NCBI GenBank assembly: GCA_903935095.1
Contig: CAIZQH010000018.1
Coordinates: forward strand, 1-64,000
Direction: 5' to 3'
Origin: an uncultured Flavobacteriales bacterium
GTDB lineage: Bacteria; Bacteroidota; Bacteroidia; Flavobacteriales_D; Crocinitomicaceae
DNA length: 64,000 nucleotides
A model generated the notes under the pieces. That model saw only the letters and a program-made list of their open reading frames with translations, was not told the DNA's origin and made no database searches. Below, in pieces: positions 55,940 through 64,000 of the stretch. The first letter of the stretch is position 1. Every line of letters starts with the position of its first letter. A program made the position numbers and the translations under genes.

Positions 55940-58077
55940 TCTACTACTAATTCTAAGTCAATCTGACGTTTTTTAGGATTTACTTTTGCGATTTTTACCC
56001 GTACTTTATCTCCGAAATTAAATGCTTTTCTAAAGCGTGCTCCCGTAATTTTAAAGTTGTCTTGATCGAAATAATAGCGATCTCCAGGAATTTCTGACAT
56101 TGGCACCATTCCTTCACAGTGATTTTCGTCCATACGCACGAACATGCCGTGTTCAGCTATTCCAGAAATTGTCCCCTCAAATACTTCTCCTAAGTGATCC
56201 AACACAAATAAGGTTTGGAAATACTTTGTGGATTCTCTTTCTGCCTCTGCTGCTTTGCGTTCATTTTTTGAAATGCGCGTACAGATTGCTTTTAATTCCC
56301 CTCCATACTTGTGCTGTTTGCTTGTCAATTCTTCTTGAAGAATTCGATGAACCACTAAATCTGCATAGCGTCTAATCGGCGAGGTAAAGTGGCTGTAATA
56401 TTTAAATGCTAATCCGTAATGACCAATGTTTTCAGTCTCATAGGAAGCTTTTGCCATGGAGCGAATGGCCATGGATTGCACAAGTGAGAATTCGTTTTCT
56501 TCGCGAATCTCTTCAAACAATGCATTCAAATTCTTCGCGATGGATTTCGTATCATGCAAATCTATTTTGTGTCCAAATTTTTCAATGAAAACAGAGAAAA
56601 CATCCATTTTCCCAGGATCTGGGGAATCGTGAACACGGTAAATCATCGGGAATGGGTCCCTGCCTTTTTCCGGTTTCGATAAGAAAGTGGCTACTTTACG
56701 GTTCGCGAGTAACATAAATTCTTCGATTAATTTATGTGCATCTTTCGACGTTTTAATCACTACTTCTGACGGATTACCCGTATCATTCAATCGAAAGCGC
56801 ATTTCTTCTGATTCAATACTTAACGCGCCATCTTTTAAGCGTTGTTTTCTTAAGATATGCGCAACCCCATTCAGTTTTCGAATAACAATTTGATGATCTC
56901 CCTCTTTGCCTTCAATAATTTCTTGTGCTTCTTCATAGGTAAATCGACGGTCGGAATGGATCACGCCTTTTCCATACCATTCCTGATAGACTTTCCCTTT
57001 CTCATCCATTTCGAATACGGCAGAGAAGGTGTATTTATCTTCGTTAGGCCTTAATGAGCAAGCAATATTGGATAATTGTTCCGGCAACATAGGGATGACA
57101 CGATCCACCAAATAAACGGAGTTCGATCGAAGCAAAGCCTCTGCATCCATGGCAGTACCTGGGCGAACATAATGACTAACATCTGCAATGTGTACCCCAA
57201 GTTCGTAATGCCCATTTTCTAATTCATGGTATGAAATAGCGTCATCGAAATCACGCGCATCGAAAGGATCAATGGTGAATGTCAAGGTGGATCTAAAGTC
57301 GCGACGGGTTAAAATTTCCTTATCATCCAGTTCAACTGGAACTCGCTCAGCCTCCTCTAAAACAGCGTCTGGGAAAATGGGATTAATACCTTGGTTGTAT
57401 AAAATAGAAAGCATTTCGGTGTCATTGCTTCCCGGCATACCTAAAATGGCAACCACTTCACCAAAAGGTTTTTCGGCAGATTTTGGCCAAACTGTAATTT
57501 TCACCAATGCTTTTTCTCCGTCACGCGCACCATTCAGGTGTTCATTCGCGACACGAATTTCTAAACCACTACGGTTATTATCAGGAATTAGCAGAGCATT
57601 TTTATCACCATACATGATGGTTCCTACAAATTGAACGCGTTCTCTTTCTTTGATTTCAACAACAGCTCCCTCATCTCGATTTGGCCCAGATTTAAAGACC
57701 CGAACTTTCACGGTATCACCATTTAATGCCTGTCCTATATTTTGAGGAGCAATGAAAACGTCTTTGTCTTTTCCTTCTACCACAACAAATCCTGCTCCAC
57801 GTTGCGTCAACTGAATGACCCCCTCAACGAGGTTCGACCCACCGTTAAGGCAAAAGGTGAAGTGGTTGATTCGCTTAACGGTATTTTTACTTGCTAAGGC
57901 ATTTAAGCCCTCGAAGACCACTTGTCGACTCATGGGATCACGAGCCTCAACCATCGTACAGATTTGTTGGTGGGTTAATTCAACACCAGGGTGTTTTTCG
58001 AATAAGCGAATTAAAATCGCATGGATACCCGACTTTTTTTTACCGTGAGCGGGGTTTGAATTCCTTTTTTTGGACAT
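55936..58077 (-). CDS. rnr: Ribonuclease R
   Basis: 713-aa 3'-5' exoribonuclease of the RNB family, able to degrade structured RNA. An N-terminal winged helix (about 15-70) and cold-shock domains are followed by the catalytic RNB domain starting at RRDFRSTLTFTIDPFDARDFDDAIS with the metal aspartates, ADVSHYVRPGTAMDAEA, and the ARxSY-type helper region; the S1 domain at the end shows FEGTISGIAEHGMFVRM. Length is normal. It appears single and has no clear terminator. Confidence 0.96.
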   Translation of the reverse strand: MSKKRNSNPAHGKKKSGIHAILIRLFEKHPGVELTHQQICTMVEARDPMSRQVVFEGLNALASKNTVKRINHFTFCLNGGSNLVEGVIQLTQRGAGFVVVEGKDKDVFIAPQNIGQALNGDTVKVRVFKSGPNRDEGAVVEIKERERVQFVGTIMYGDKNALLIPDNNRSGLEIRVANEHLNGARDGEKALVKITVWPKSAEKPFGEVVAILGMPGSNDTEMLSILYNQGINPIFPDAVLEEAERVPVELDDKEILTRRDFRSTLTFTIDPFDARDFDDAISYHELENGHYELGVHIADVSHYVRPGTAMDAEALLRSNSVYLVDRVIPMLPEQLSNIACSLRPNEDKYTFSAVFEMDEKGKVYQEWYGKGVIHSDRRFTYEEAQEIIEGKEGDHQIVIRKLNGVAHILRKQRLKDGALSIESEEMRFRLNDTGNPSEVVIKTSKDAHKLIEEFMLLANRKVATFLSKPEKGRDPFPMIYRVHDSPDPGKMDVFSVFIEKFGHKIDLHDTKSIAKNLNALFEEIREENEFSLVQSMAIRSMAKASYETENIGHYGLAFKYYSHFTSPIRRYADLVVHRILQEELTSKQHKYGGELKAICTRISKNERKAAEAERESTKYFQTLFVLDHLGEVFEGTISGIAEHGMFVRMDENHCEGMVPMSEIPGDRYYFDQDNFKITGARFRKAFNFGDKVRVKIAKVNPKKRQIDLELVVD

Positions 58078-58135
58078 AGCACGAAGTTAGACAATAATAT
58101 TGTCTGAAGTGTCCGAAAAGATTTAAAGTAACAAT

Positions 58136-58888
58136 TTAGTGACGAACCACTAATTTTTTGGTAATAGTTTTACCCGTTGAAGTTTCAAAAATAAGGAAGT
58201 ATATTCCATTGCTAAAATCACCTACATTGATTTTCTTGCTACCGTGAATCGTCTCTTTCATGATCACGTTACCAACGGCATCCATTAATTTGAACGTTGA
58301 CTGGTCCATACCAGCTAGTTGGATGGAAACATATTCCGATGTTGGATTTGGGTAAATATTTACTCCAACTTCTTCTTTTACGGGTTTCACTGCAGCTAAA
58401 TAATCTACAACAACATCAACAGAGTCGACGAAAGAAAGCCCATTGGTAGAAATATAATAACGGTAATGAGCTGTTCCGTAAACACCATCTGCAGGATCTA
58501 CAGACGCCTTCAATTTCCCATATTCACCATCATTAATTGTAAATAAAACGGAAGGCGAACTAGGTGTTGTCCATGGATTGGTGTTCATTTGCGAAGAAGA
58601 AAAGCATGTCCCCCCAAAAGAGTCTGTTCCATGCCCCCAACATAATCCGTCAGTCCAACCAGCAGGAGCTTCAATACGCAAACGAGTAACACGCCAGGCG
58701 CGAGGAGCACCAGTATTATTTTCAACATCCAACGCGATATCAAAAGAAGTGCTTGAAGGAGCAACCACTGTATGCGACGCTCCAGAAATGTCTGTTGTTT
58801 GTCCATCCACATGAATGACAATGCCATCTTGTGAGAATGTAAAAGCACTTATGGAAAGTGTTAAAACGAGAAATAAGGACTTGATCAT
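58136..58888 (-). CDS. T9SS type A cargo protein
   Basis: 250-aa secreted protein. A signal peptide of about 19 residues is followed by a domain of about 160 residues with no family I recognise (strand-rich, with two Cys in LCWGHGTD and GTCFSS that could pair), and a C-terminal Por-type sorting domain (about 178-250): YPNPTSEYVSIQ, DAVGNVIMKE, GIYFLIFETSTGKTITKKLVV. The sorting domain marks it for T9SS export to the cell surface. Its function is unknown. Confidence 0.85.
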   Translation of the reverse strand: MIKSLFLVLTLSISAFTFSQDGIVIHVDGQTTDISGASHTVVAPSSTSFDIALDVENNTGAPRAWRVTRLRIEAPAGWTDGLCWGHGTDSFGGTCFSSSQMNTNPWTTPSSPSVLFTINDGEYGKLKASVDPADGVYGTAHYRYYISTNGLSFVDSVDVVVDYLAAVKPVKEEVGVNIYPNPTSEYVSIQLAGMDQSTFKLMDAVGNVIMKETIHGSKKINVGDFSNGIYFLIFETSTGKTITKKLVVRH

Positions 58889-58904
58889 GGAGTTACAGTT
58901 TGTT

Positions 58905-58912
58905 CAAAAATA
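58905..58912 (-). promoter_or_regulatory. -7 promoter box (TATTTTTG) for the T9SS cargo gene
   Basis: Exact TAnnTTTG on the minus strand, 16 nt before the ATG at 58888. Confidence 0.45.
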
Positions 58913-58969
58913 AGGATTATTCCCTAATTTTCAAAATTGAGCAAAGTTTTTCAGGTCTCGGTTTTTTTA

Positions 58970-58977
58970 TACCTTTG
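58970..58977 (+). promoter_or_regulatory. -7 promoter box (TACCTTTG) for the TlpA/DUF6029/Omp28 unit
   Basis: Exact TAnnTTTG, 48 nt before the TlpA ATG. Confidence 0.45.
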
Positions 58978-59025
58978 GGTTCGGCAAGGTTTTTGGATGG
59001 CCGAGTCACAAAAAATGATAAAACG

Positions 59026-59541
59026 ATGAAAACAATTCTAACGCTTGCATGGGTCTTTTTTGCTGGAATAACGGCTTTTTCGCAGGACACACATACTTCA
59101 GAAAACGAATTAAAAAAATTGCCTTCGGTGAATTTGAAGGATATCAATGGTAAATCAGTGAATACAGCAGCAATCGATGTTAAAGGGCCAATAATCATTA
59201 GTTTTTGGGCAACGTGGTGTGCACCGTGTAAAAAAGAATTGAATACCATTCATGATTTATATGAGGATTGGCAAGCAGAAACAGGCGTTACTTTGGTCGC
59301 AGTCTCGATTGACGACGAAAAAACAAAAAGTCAAGTCCCAGTTTATGTCAATGGTAAGGCATGGGATTACTTGGTCTTGATGGATCCAAATGGAGACTTT
59401 AAACGAGCAATGGGGGTCAATAATGTTCCACACACTTTCTTGGTGGATAAAGATGGAAACATTGTGTACTCTCACAATAATTATGCGCCAGGAGATGAAG
59501 AAAAACTATACAAAGAATTACTTCAACTAAGCGGAAAATAA
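59026..59541 (+). CDS. TlpA/ResA-like thioredoxin
   Basis: 171-aa exported thioredoxin. From the ATG at 59026 it has a signal peptide of about 20 residues ending AFSQ, then a TlpA-type fold: PSVNLKDINGKSV, active site WCAPC at 64-68, TLVAVSIDDEK, and the cis-Pro region VPHTFLVDKDGNI. It likely reduces or rearranges disulfides of envelope proteins. The frame is open 42 codons upstream, but only this ATG gives a signal peptide. The DUF6029 gene follows after 5 nt. Confidence 0.92.
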   Translation: MKTILTLAWVFFAGITAFSQDTHTSENELKKLPSVNLKDINGKSVNTAAIDVKGPIIISFWATWCAPCKKELNTIHDLYEDWQAETGVTLVAVSIDDEKTKSQVPVYVNGKAWDYLVLMDPNGDFKRAMGVNNVPHTFLVDKDGNIVYSHNNYAPGDEEKLYKELLQLSGK

Positions 59542-59546
59542 ATCAA

Positions 59547-61211
59547 ATGAACAAACTTCTTCTTGCTACAACAAGCCTGATGCTCACATTTTTTAGTTTC
59601 GCTCAAGGCTCTTTAACTGGAAACATCGAAAGTACATTTCAGTATTTAAATGCCGATTCCATCATTGATGCGAAACAACCTGTTCAAAAGGGTTTATTGA
59701 ACTCCTATATGAATGTTTTCTATGCGCAAGGAAAATTCAAAGCGGGGATGAGGCTGGAGTCGTATTTACCAAGAATTCAGGGCTATCCAAATCGTTTTGA
59801 TGGTACGGGAATTGGCATGCGTTACATCGGATTCACCAATGACTTTGTAGAAGTTACAATGGGCTCATTTTATGAGCAATTTGGCTCTGGTCTTTCGTTG
59901 AGAGCGTATGAAGACCGTGCTTTGGGATACGACAATATGATGGATGGCGCTCGAATCATTGTTCGTCCAACAAAAGGAGTCGTACTAAAAGGTGTTTATG
60001 GATACCAGCGCCTTTCCTTTCAAGGAGGAAACATCATTCACGGGGATGGAATTGTTCGCGGTTTGGACGGAGAATTTCACCTCAATGAAGGATTGAAAAA
60101 GATGAAGGAATTTCCGTTGGATGTTGTTCTTGGAGCTTCTTTTGTGAGCAAATATCAAGAGGACAAAAATCCAGATTTGATTTTACCGCAAAATGTGGCC
60201 ACTTATGGGGGACGTCTGAAATTACGCTATAAGAACTTTTATGGGGACATAGAATATGTTCAAAAAGAACAAGATCCATCTAGTGACAATAATTACATAT
60301 ATAACTATGGACATGCGTCGGTTTTCAATGTGAGTTATACGCGCAAAGGACTAGGAATTTTAGTTTCTGGAAAATCTAATGATAATATGAGTTATCGTTC
60401 TGACCGAACAAAGGATTTGCAAGATGTTTTCGTTAACTATCTTCCGTCTTTGAATAAAACTCATACCTACAACCTTGTGGCTACCTTGTATCCATATGCG
60501 ACGCAACCATTGGGCGAAGTCGCTTATCAAACTGATGTGCTGTATACGTTTAAAAAAGGAACGAAATTGGGAGGAAAGTACGGAACGACAATAGGCGGAA
60601 ATTTCTCTACGACCTATCGGCCTAGACAGAGTTTAGATGGGATTAATCCATTGGATTCTACGCGTGTAACGTATGTTTGTCGTCCCTTTCAAGCGAGTGA
60701 CAGTATGTACTGGCAAGACATCAACTTCAACTTCACTAAAAAATTTAATAAGAAATTCAGCACGATTCTTAGTTTCTACTCCATTAAAATCAACAATGAC
60801 GTAGTGAAAATCTCCAATGACGCATCTGGAATTATCCATGCAAACATCGGTGTTGCAGAGTTCGCATATAAATTCAATTCCAAACATTCCCTACGCACAG
60901 AAATCCAAGGATTATTTGTTCAAAAGGAAGCTGGGGCAATTAAAGACAAGGGAAATTGGGCTACCTTATTAGTAGAGTACTCGATTTCACCAGGATGGTT
61001 TTTCAGTTTCATGAATCAATATAATTATGGAAACCCTGATGTAGATAAACGTGTGAATTATCCAATTTTAACGTGTGGATACATTCGTGATGCCACTCGT
61101 TTCACCGTTTCCTATGGTCGTCAACGAGCAGGATTGTTCTGTGTTGGTGGCGTATGTCGATTCGTCCCAGCTTCTAATGGTTTAACACTTAGCTTTACCC
61201 AAAGTTTTTAG
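59547..61211 (+). CDS. DUF6029-like outer-membrane protein
   Basis: 554-aa protein with a signal peptide (19-20 residues) and a body built of alternating strands with frequent aromatic ends, ending ...LTLSFTQSF as outer-membrane barrels do. Its early part (LTGNIESTFQYLNADS, GMRLESYLPRIQGYP, YEQFGSGLSLRAYEDRALGYDN) fits the Bacteroidota family DUF6029 as I know it. Function is unknown. It sits between two thioredoxin-fold envelope proteins with gaps of 5 and 1 nt, so the three are almost certainly made together. Confidence 0.75.
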   Translation: MNKLLLATTSLMLTFFSFAQGSLTGNIESTFQYLNADSIIDAKQPVQKGLLNSYMNVFYAQGKFKAGMRLESYLPRIQGYPNRFDGTGIGMRYIGFTNDFVEVTMGSFYEQFGSGLSLRAYEDRALGYDNMMDGARIIVRPTKGVVLKGVYGYQRLSFQGGNIIHGDGIVRGLDGEFHLNEGLKKMKEFPLDVVLGASFVSKYQEDKNPDLILPQNVATYGGRLKLRYKNFYGDIEYVQKEQDPSSDNNYIYNYGHASVFNVSYTRKGLGILVSGKSNDNMSYRSDRTKDLQDVFVNYLPSLNKTHTYNLVATLYPYATQPLGEVAYQTDVLYTFKKGTKLGGKYGTTIGGNFSTTYRPRQSLDGINPLDSTRVTYVCRPFQASDSMYWQDINFNFTKKFNKKFSTILSFYSIKINNDVVKISNDASGIIHANIGVAEFAYKFNSKHSLRTEIQGLFVQKEAGAIKDKGNWATLLVEYSISPGWFFSFMNQYNYGNPDVDKRVNYPILTCGYIRDATRFTVSYGRQRAGLFCVGGVCRFVPASNGLTLSFTQSF

Positions 61212-61212
61212 T

Positions 61213-62154
61213 ATGAAAAAAACGGCGCTTCTTTTCTTGATTGCTTGGTCCATGTGCTTTTTAAGCTCATGTGATCACGTAACAAACCCATATCCACCCC
61301 AAGTTCCCTTGGAACTTGACTCAACACTGTACCCAGGAAATTGGGATGATTACGTGGCCAATGAGTGGCCAACCTTTACCGCAAATACAAATGTAGACCG
61401 GAACATTCTGATCGAAGATTACACCGGACATAAATGCATTTTTTGTCCAGCAGCAGCTGATTTGGCTCATCAATTGGAATTATCGCATGAAGGGAGAATA
61501 TTCGTTGCTTCCATGCACGTTGGTCCGCTAGGAATAGGTGATTTTCAAACAGTTAGCGCCCCGGAATATCCAGTAGATTTTACGAATCCTCAATGTGTAG
61601 AAATCGGCACCTATTTTGGTGCAAATGATGGTGGATTCAGTGGAAATCCGAGGGGAACAATCAACCGCTTTCTGACAGGCGGAAATATTTTCCAGAGTCC
61701 AAACGCATGGACCAGCATGGTGAATACGATGTTGGCGGAAAACACCTTAAAGGTAAATATGCAGTCAGCTTTGAATTATTATCCCCAGACCCATGGAGCA
61801 TTTTTACATGTGGAAGTGGATAAATTGGATGCTTCATTGACGAATGAATTAGGAATAGTTGCTTACATTTTAGAGGATTCTTTAGTCGGTGATCAAAAGA
61901 TGAGTGACAATTCACACAATACAAGTTACATTCACCGAGATATTCACCGAGGAAATTTGAATGCGCAAGCATTTGGAAGAGTGTTAGATGTAGCGGATAT
62001 GCAAAACGGAAAATACTATGTAAATTATAGTTTTGTCGTACCAAATCAATTAGATAATACGTACCATGCTGAAAACATGCACGTGTTAATTTACGTATAT
62101 GACCGAAGTACTTGGGAGATTTACCAAGTGATTCGACAGAACATCATCCCTTAA
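61213..62154 (+). CDS. Omp28-related lipoprotein
   Basis: 313-aa lipoprotein: signal ends in the lipobox LSSC (Cys20). The thioredoxin-like half carries a CxxC pair at Cys75/Cys78 (EDYTGHKCIFCPAAA), followed by VASMHVGPLG; the C-terminal half is beta-rich (NGKYYVNYSFVVPNQ). This matches Omp28-type surface lipoproteins of Bacteroidota. The CxxC suggests redox activity or a structural disulfide. It begins 1 nt after the DUF6029 stop. Confidence 0.85.
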   Translation: MKKTALLFLIAWSMCFLSSCDHVTNPYPPQVPLELDSTLYPGNWDDYVANEWPTFTANTNVDRNILIEDYTGHKCIFCPAAADLAHQLELSHEGRIFVASMHVGPLGIGDFQTVSAPEYPVDFTNPQCVEIGTYFGANDGGFSGNPRGTINRFLTGGNIFQSPNAWTSMVNTMLAENTLKVNMQSALNYYPQTHGAFLHVEVDKLDASLTNELGIVAYILEDSLVGDQKMSDNSHNTSYIHRDIHRGNLNAQAFGRVLDVADMQNGKYYVNYSFVVPNQLDNTYHAENMHVLIYVYDRSTWEIYQVIRQNIIP

Positions 62155-62175
62155 TTCGATATTTTCTAAATTCCA

Positions 62176-63618
62176 ATGGCGTTAAGACAACACCTTGCTC
62201 AAAAACTGGAACAGCGGCTTTCACCTCAACAAATTCAGTTGATGAAGCTGCTTCAAGTTCCAACTATGGAGTTGGATCAACGAATCAAGCAAGAGTTAGA
62301 AGAGAATCCTGCGCTCGAAGAAGGGAATGATGAGTTGGAAGATGAGTTTGAGCAAGAAGACGAATTCGATGATGCAGATGGGGAGGAAGAATTTGACCTA
62401 TCTGATTATTTGGATGACGATGTAGCGGATTACAAAACACAAGCGAACAATCAATCCAAGGACGACGAGGAACGCGTGATTCCCTTATCAGGAGAACAGT
62501 CTTTTCAAGAAAAATTAACCGAACAGCTTCATTTGTTATACTTGGAGGATACGCAATTTACGATTGCTGATGTCATTGTAGGAAACTTAGATGAATCGGG
62601 GTACCTCAATCGAAGTATTGAGGCCATCGTCGATGACTTAGCGTTCTCCATGAATTTGGATGTAACAGAAAAAGAAGTGCTTCATATCCTGCAATTGGTG
62701 CAAGAGTTAGATCCTGCAGGCGTTGGTGCAAGAAACCTTCAGGAGTGTCTTCTTTTGCAAATCAAGCGAAAACAAGATGGAGATATATCGCGCTACACGG
62801 CTAAAAAAATCCTGGAAAATCACTTTGAAGAATTTACCAAAAAACATTACGATAAAATCGCCAAAAAACTGGAGATAGATGATCATGACCTCAAGGATGC
62901 AATCGATGAAATTTTAAAATTAAATCCAAAACCAGGAGGATCAATGAGGGAATCTGCCAAAAATTACCAGCAGATTATTCCTGATTTTACCTTATTCGAA
63001 AGTGAAGGAAGATTGGAATTAGGGTTAAATGGCCGAAATGCACCAGAATTAAAAGTGAGTCGCGAATATGAAACAATGCTGCGGTCATACGCAGAGGGAG
63101 CAAAATCATCTAAATCTGATAAAGAAGCTTTGTCGTTCGTTCGTCAAAAATTAGATGGCGCAAAGTGGTTTATCGATGCCATAAAACAACGTCAGCAAAC
63201 ACTCCTTTTGACGATGGGGGCAATGATGGATTATCAAGAAGCATATTTTCTTAGCGGCGACGAAACCAAACTGCGCCCAATGATTTTAAAAGACATTGCA
63301 GATGTCATTGGCTTGGATATTTCGACCATTTCACGGGTGGCAAATTCTAAATTTGTACAAACCAATTATGGGATTTTCCCCTTAAAATATTTTTTTTCAG
63401 AATCGTTGTCAACAGATAGTGGAGAAGAAGTTTCTACACGTGAAGTGAAAAAGATTTTAGCGGATGCGATTGAAGCGGAAGACAAACACAATCCCTTAAC
63501 GGATGAGAAATTAATGGATTTGTTAAATGAAAAAGGGTATAATATTGCCCGTCGAACAGTAGCGAAATATAGAGAGCAATTGAATATTCCAGTCGCTCGA
63601 ATGCGAAAAGAACTATAG
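62176..63618 (+). CDS. rpoN: RNA polymerase sigma-54 factor
   Basis: 480-aa alternative sigma factor. Region I is the Gln/Leu-rich start (LSPQQIQLMKLLQVPTMEL), region II a long acidic stretch (about 48-85), region III holds the core-binding domain (LDPAGVGARNLQECLLLQ) and the HTH (ISTISRVANSKFVQTNYG), and the RpoN box is ARRTVAKYRE at 458-467. It requires an AAA+ activator, none of which is in this window. It starts 21 nt after the Omp28 gene and could be read through from it. Confidence 0.97.
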   Translation: MALRQHLAQKLEQRLSPQQIQLMKLLQVPTMELDQRIKQELEENPALEEGNDELEDEFEQEDEFDDADGEEEFDLSDYLDDDVADYKTQANNQSKDDEERVIPLSGEQSFQEKLTEQLHLLYLEDTQFTIADVIVGNLDESGYLNRSIEAIVDDLAFSMNLDVTEKEVLHILQLVQELDPAGVGARNLQECLLLQIKRKQDGDISRYTAKKILENHFEEFTKKHYDKIAKKLEIDDHDLKDAIDEILKLNPKPGGSMRESAKNYQQIIPDFTLFESEGRLELGLNGRNAPELKVSREYETMLRSYAEGAKSSKSDKEALSFVRQKLDGAKWFIDAIKQRQQTLLLTMGAMMDYQEAYFLSGDETKLRPMILKDIADVIGLDISTISRVANSKFVQTNYGIFPLKYFFSESLSTDSGEEVSTREVKKILADAIEAEDKHNPLTDEKLMDLLNEKGYNIARRTVAKYREQLNIPVARMRKEL

Positions 63619-63620
63619 AA

Positions 63621-64000
63621 ATGAAAAGCATAACCTCACACATTCTCTCTTGGGTGTTTTTACCCCTCTTCATGCCAACATATGGAATTCTATTGGCCAT
63701 GTATATTCCATCTGTTCCAAAGGACCTTTCCCATGTGTCTATGTATTTCTTGGCTCCAGAAATGAAAACCAGGCTTCTTCTGCTTTTTTTCCTATTTAGT
63801 GCAGTTGCTCCTGGACTCTCCTTTTTAGCCTTGCATCAAAAAAAAGTGATTACCAGCATAGACATTGAAAATCAACGCGAACGAAGCATTCCACTCCTCG
63901 TAATGATGGCGTATTCTTTGGTATTATTTTTATTGTTCTTTGTGAAAGCGCCGAATGCTGCACTGCCCATCGCATTCTATGCCTTACCATTATCCGGTTT
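63621..64000 (+). CDS. Membrane protein, cut by the window edge
   Basis: Starts with ATG 2 nt after the rpoN stop and runs off the right end (126 codons seen). It begins MKSITSHILSWVFLPLFMPTYG and has membrane helices at about 8-30, 50-70 and 92-108, with a charged ENQRERSIP loop between. The PLFMPTYG start resembles a conserved Bacteroidota membrane family that is sometimes linked to PAP2-type phosphatases, but the diagnostic part is outside the window. Confidence 0.7.
   Translation, partial: MKSITSHILSWVFLPLFMPTYGILLAMYIPSVPKDLSHVSMYFLAPEMKTRLLLLFFLFSAVAPGLSFLALHQKKVITSIDIENQRERSIPLLVMMAYSLVLFLLFFVKAPNAALPIAFYALPLSG

Noticed and set aside
58900-59025. 42-codon N-terminal extension of the TlpA-like gene
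   Set aside because: It contains the promoter box, and the later ATG yields a proper signal peptide.

Overview
The window reads as the chromosome of a member of the Bacteroidota, most likely order Flavobacteriales. The signs are two type IX secretion (T9SS) C-terminal domain types (gliding-motility/CHU_C at 10466 and 40838, Por-type at 58136), a choice-of-anchor L surface protein, DUF6029 and DUF6341-like proteins, Omp28-type lipoproteins, a fused heterodimeric-type lycopene cyclase, a three-subunit sdhCAB operon, and promoters of the Bacteroidota form TAnnTTTG. Family level is a guess (Crocinitomicaceae/Fluviicola-like would fit). DNA is AT-rich and genes are densely packed on both strands. 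I see no transposase, integrase, phage gene or CRISPR array, so this is mostly core genome.

Layout. 1-490 is an AT-rich gene-free stretch with several DnaA-box-like 9-mers before rpiB. 0.9-7.7 kb holds an OmpA-type protein, a DUF4403 lipoprotein, the TCA enzymes icd and fumC, two small membrane proteins and a bestrophin. 7.7-12.7 kb holds tryptophan dioxygenase, a solitary peptide-type solute-binding protein and a large T9SS cargo. 12.8-21 kb is a plus-strand run: M20 dipeptidase, LEA14-like lipoprotein, polA, rseP, paaZ. 21-24.5 kb carries an RND/MMPL exporter and an AlkB-like dioxygenase. Two tRNAs (Leu-UAA, Gly-GCC) follow. 24.9-27.8 kb is a carotenoid operon (SDR, cruF-like, crtZ, fused crtYcd). 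27.8-33.6 kb has hemL opposed to kynU, then purN, acpP-fabF-rnc and a small membrane protein. 33.8-37.5 kb is sdhCAB. 37.5-42.2 kb has LD-carboxypeptidase, ispD, a lipid kinase, a 7-TM protein and an ECF sigma factor with a membrane partner. 42.3-49.8 kb has a TlpA-like protein, mreB, purH and nrdBA, which ends in a 70-bp-period tandem duplication. 50-58 kb has comF, an FAD oxidoreductase, lepA, a small cytochrome b/c pair, hflX and rnr. 58-64 kb has a T9SS cargo, a TlpA/DUF6029/Omp28 envelope cluster, rpoN and a membrane protein cut by the window edge.

Themes. Central metabolism is well represented (icd, fumC, sdhCAB, rpiB). Tryptophan catabolism (TDO, KynU) is split over two loci. Envelope biology is prominent: OmpA, DUF4403, T9SS cargo, RseP, LD-carboxypeptidase, MreB, Omp28 and DUF6029. 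The points most worth a second look are: the near-perfect 68-bp tandem duplication that carries the 3' end of nrdA; the three-gene thioredoxin/barrel/Omp28 cluster; the ECF-sigma partner that carries a T9SS-type sorting domain; a set of promoters whose -7 box lies only 4-8 nt from the start codon (candidate leaderless genes); the SDR-led carotenoid operon; and a candidate origin-like region at the left edge.
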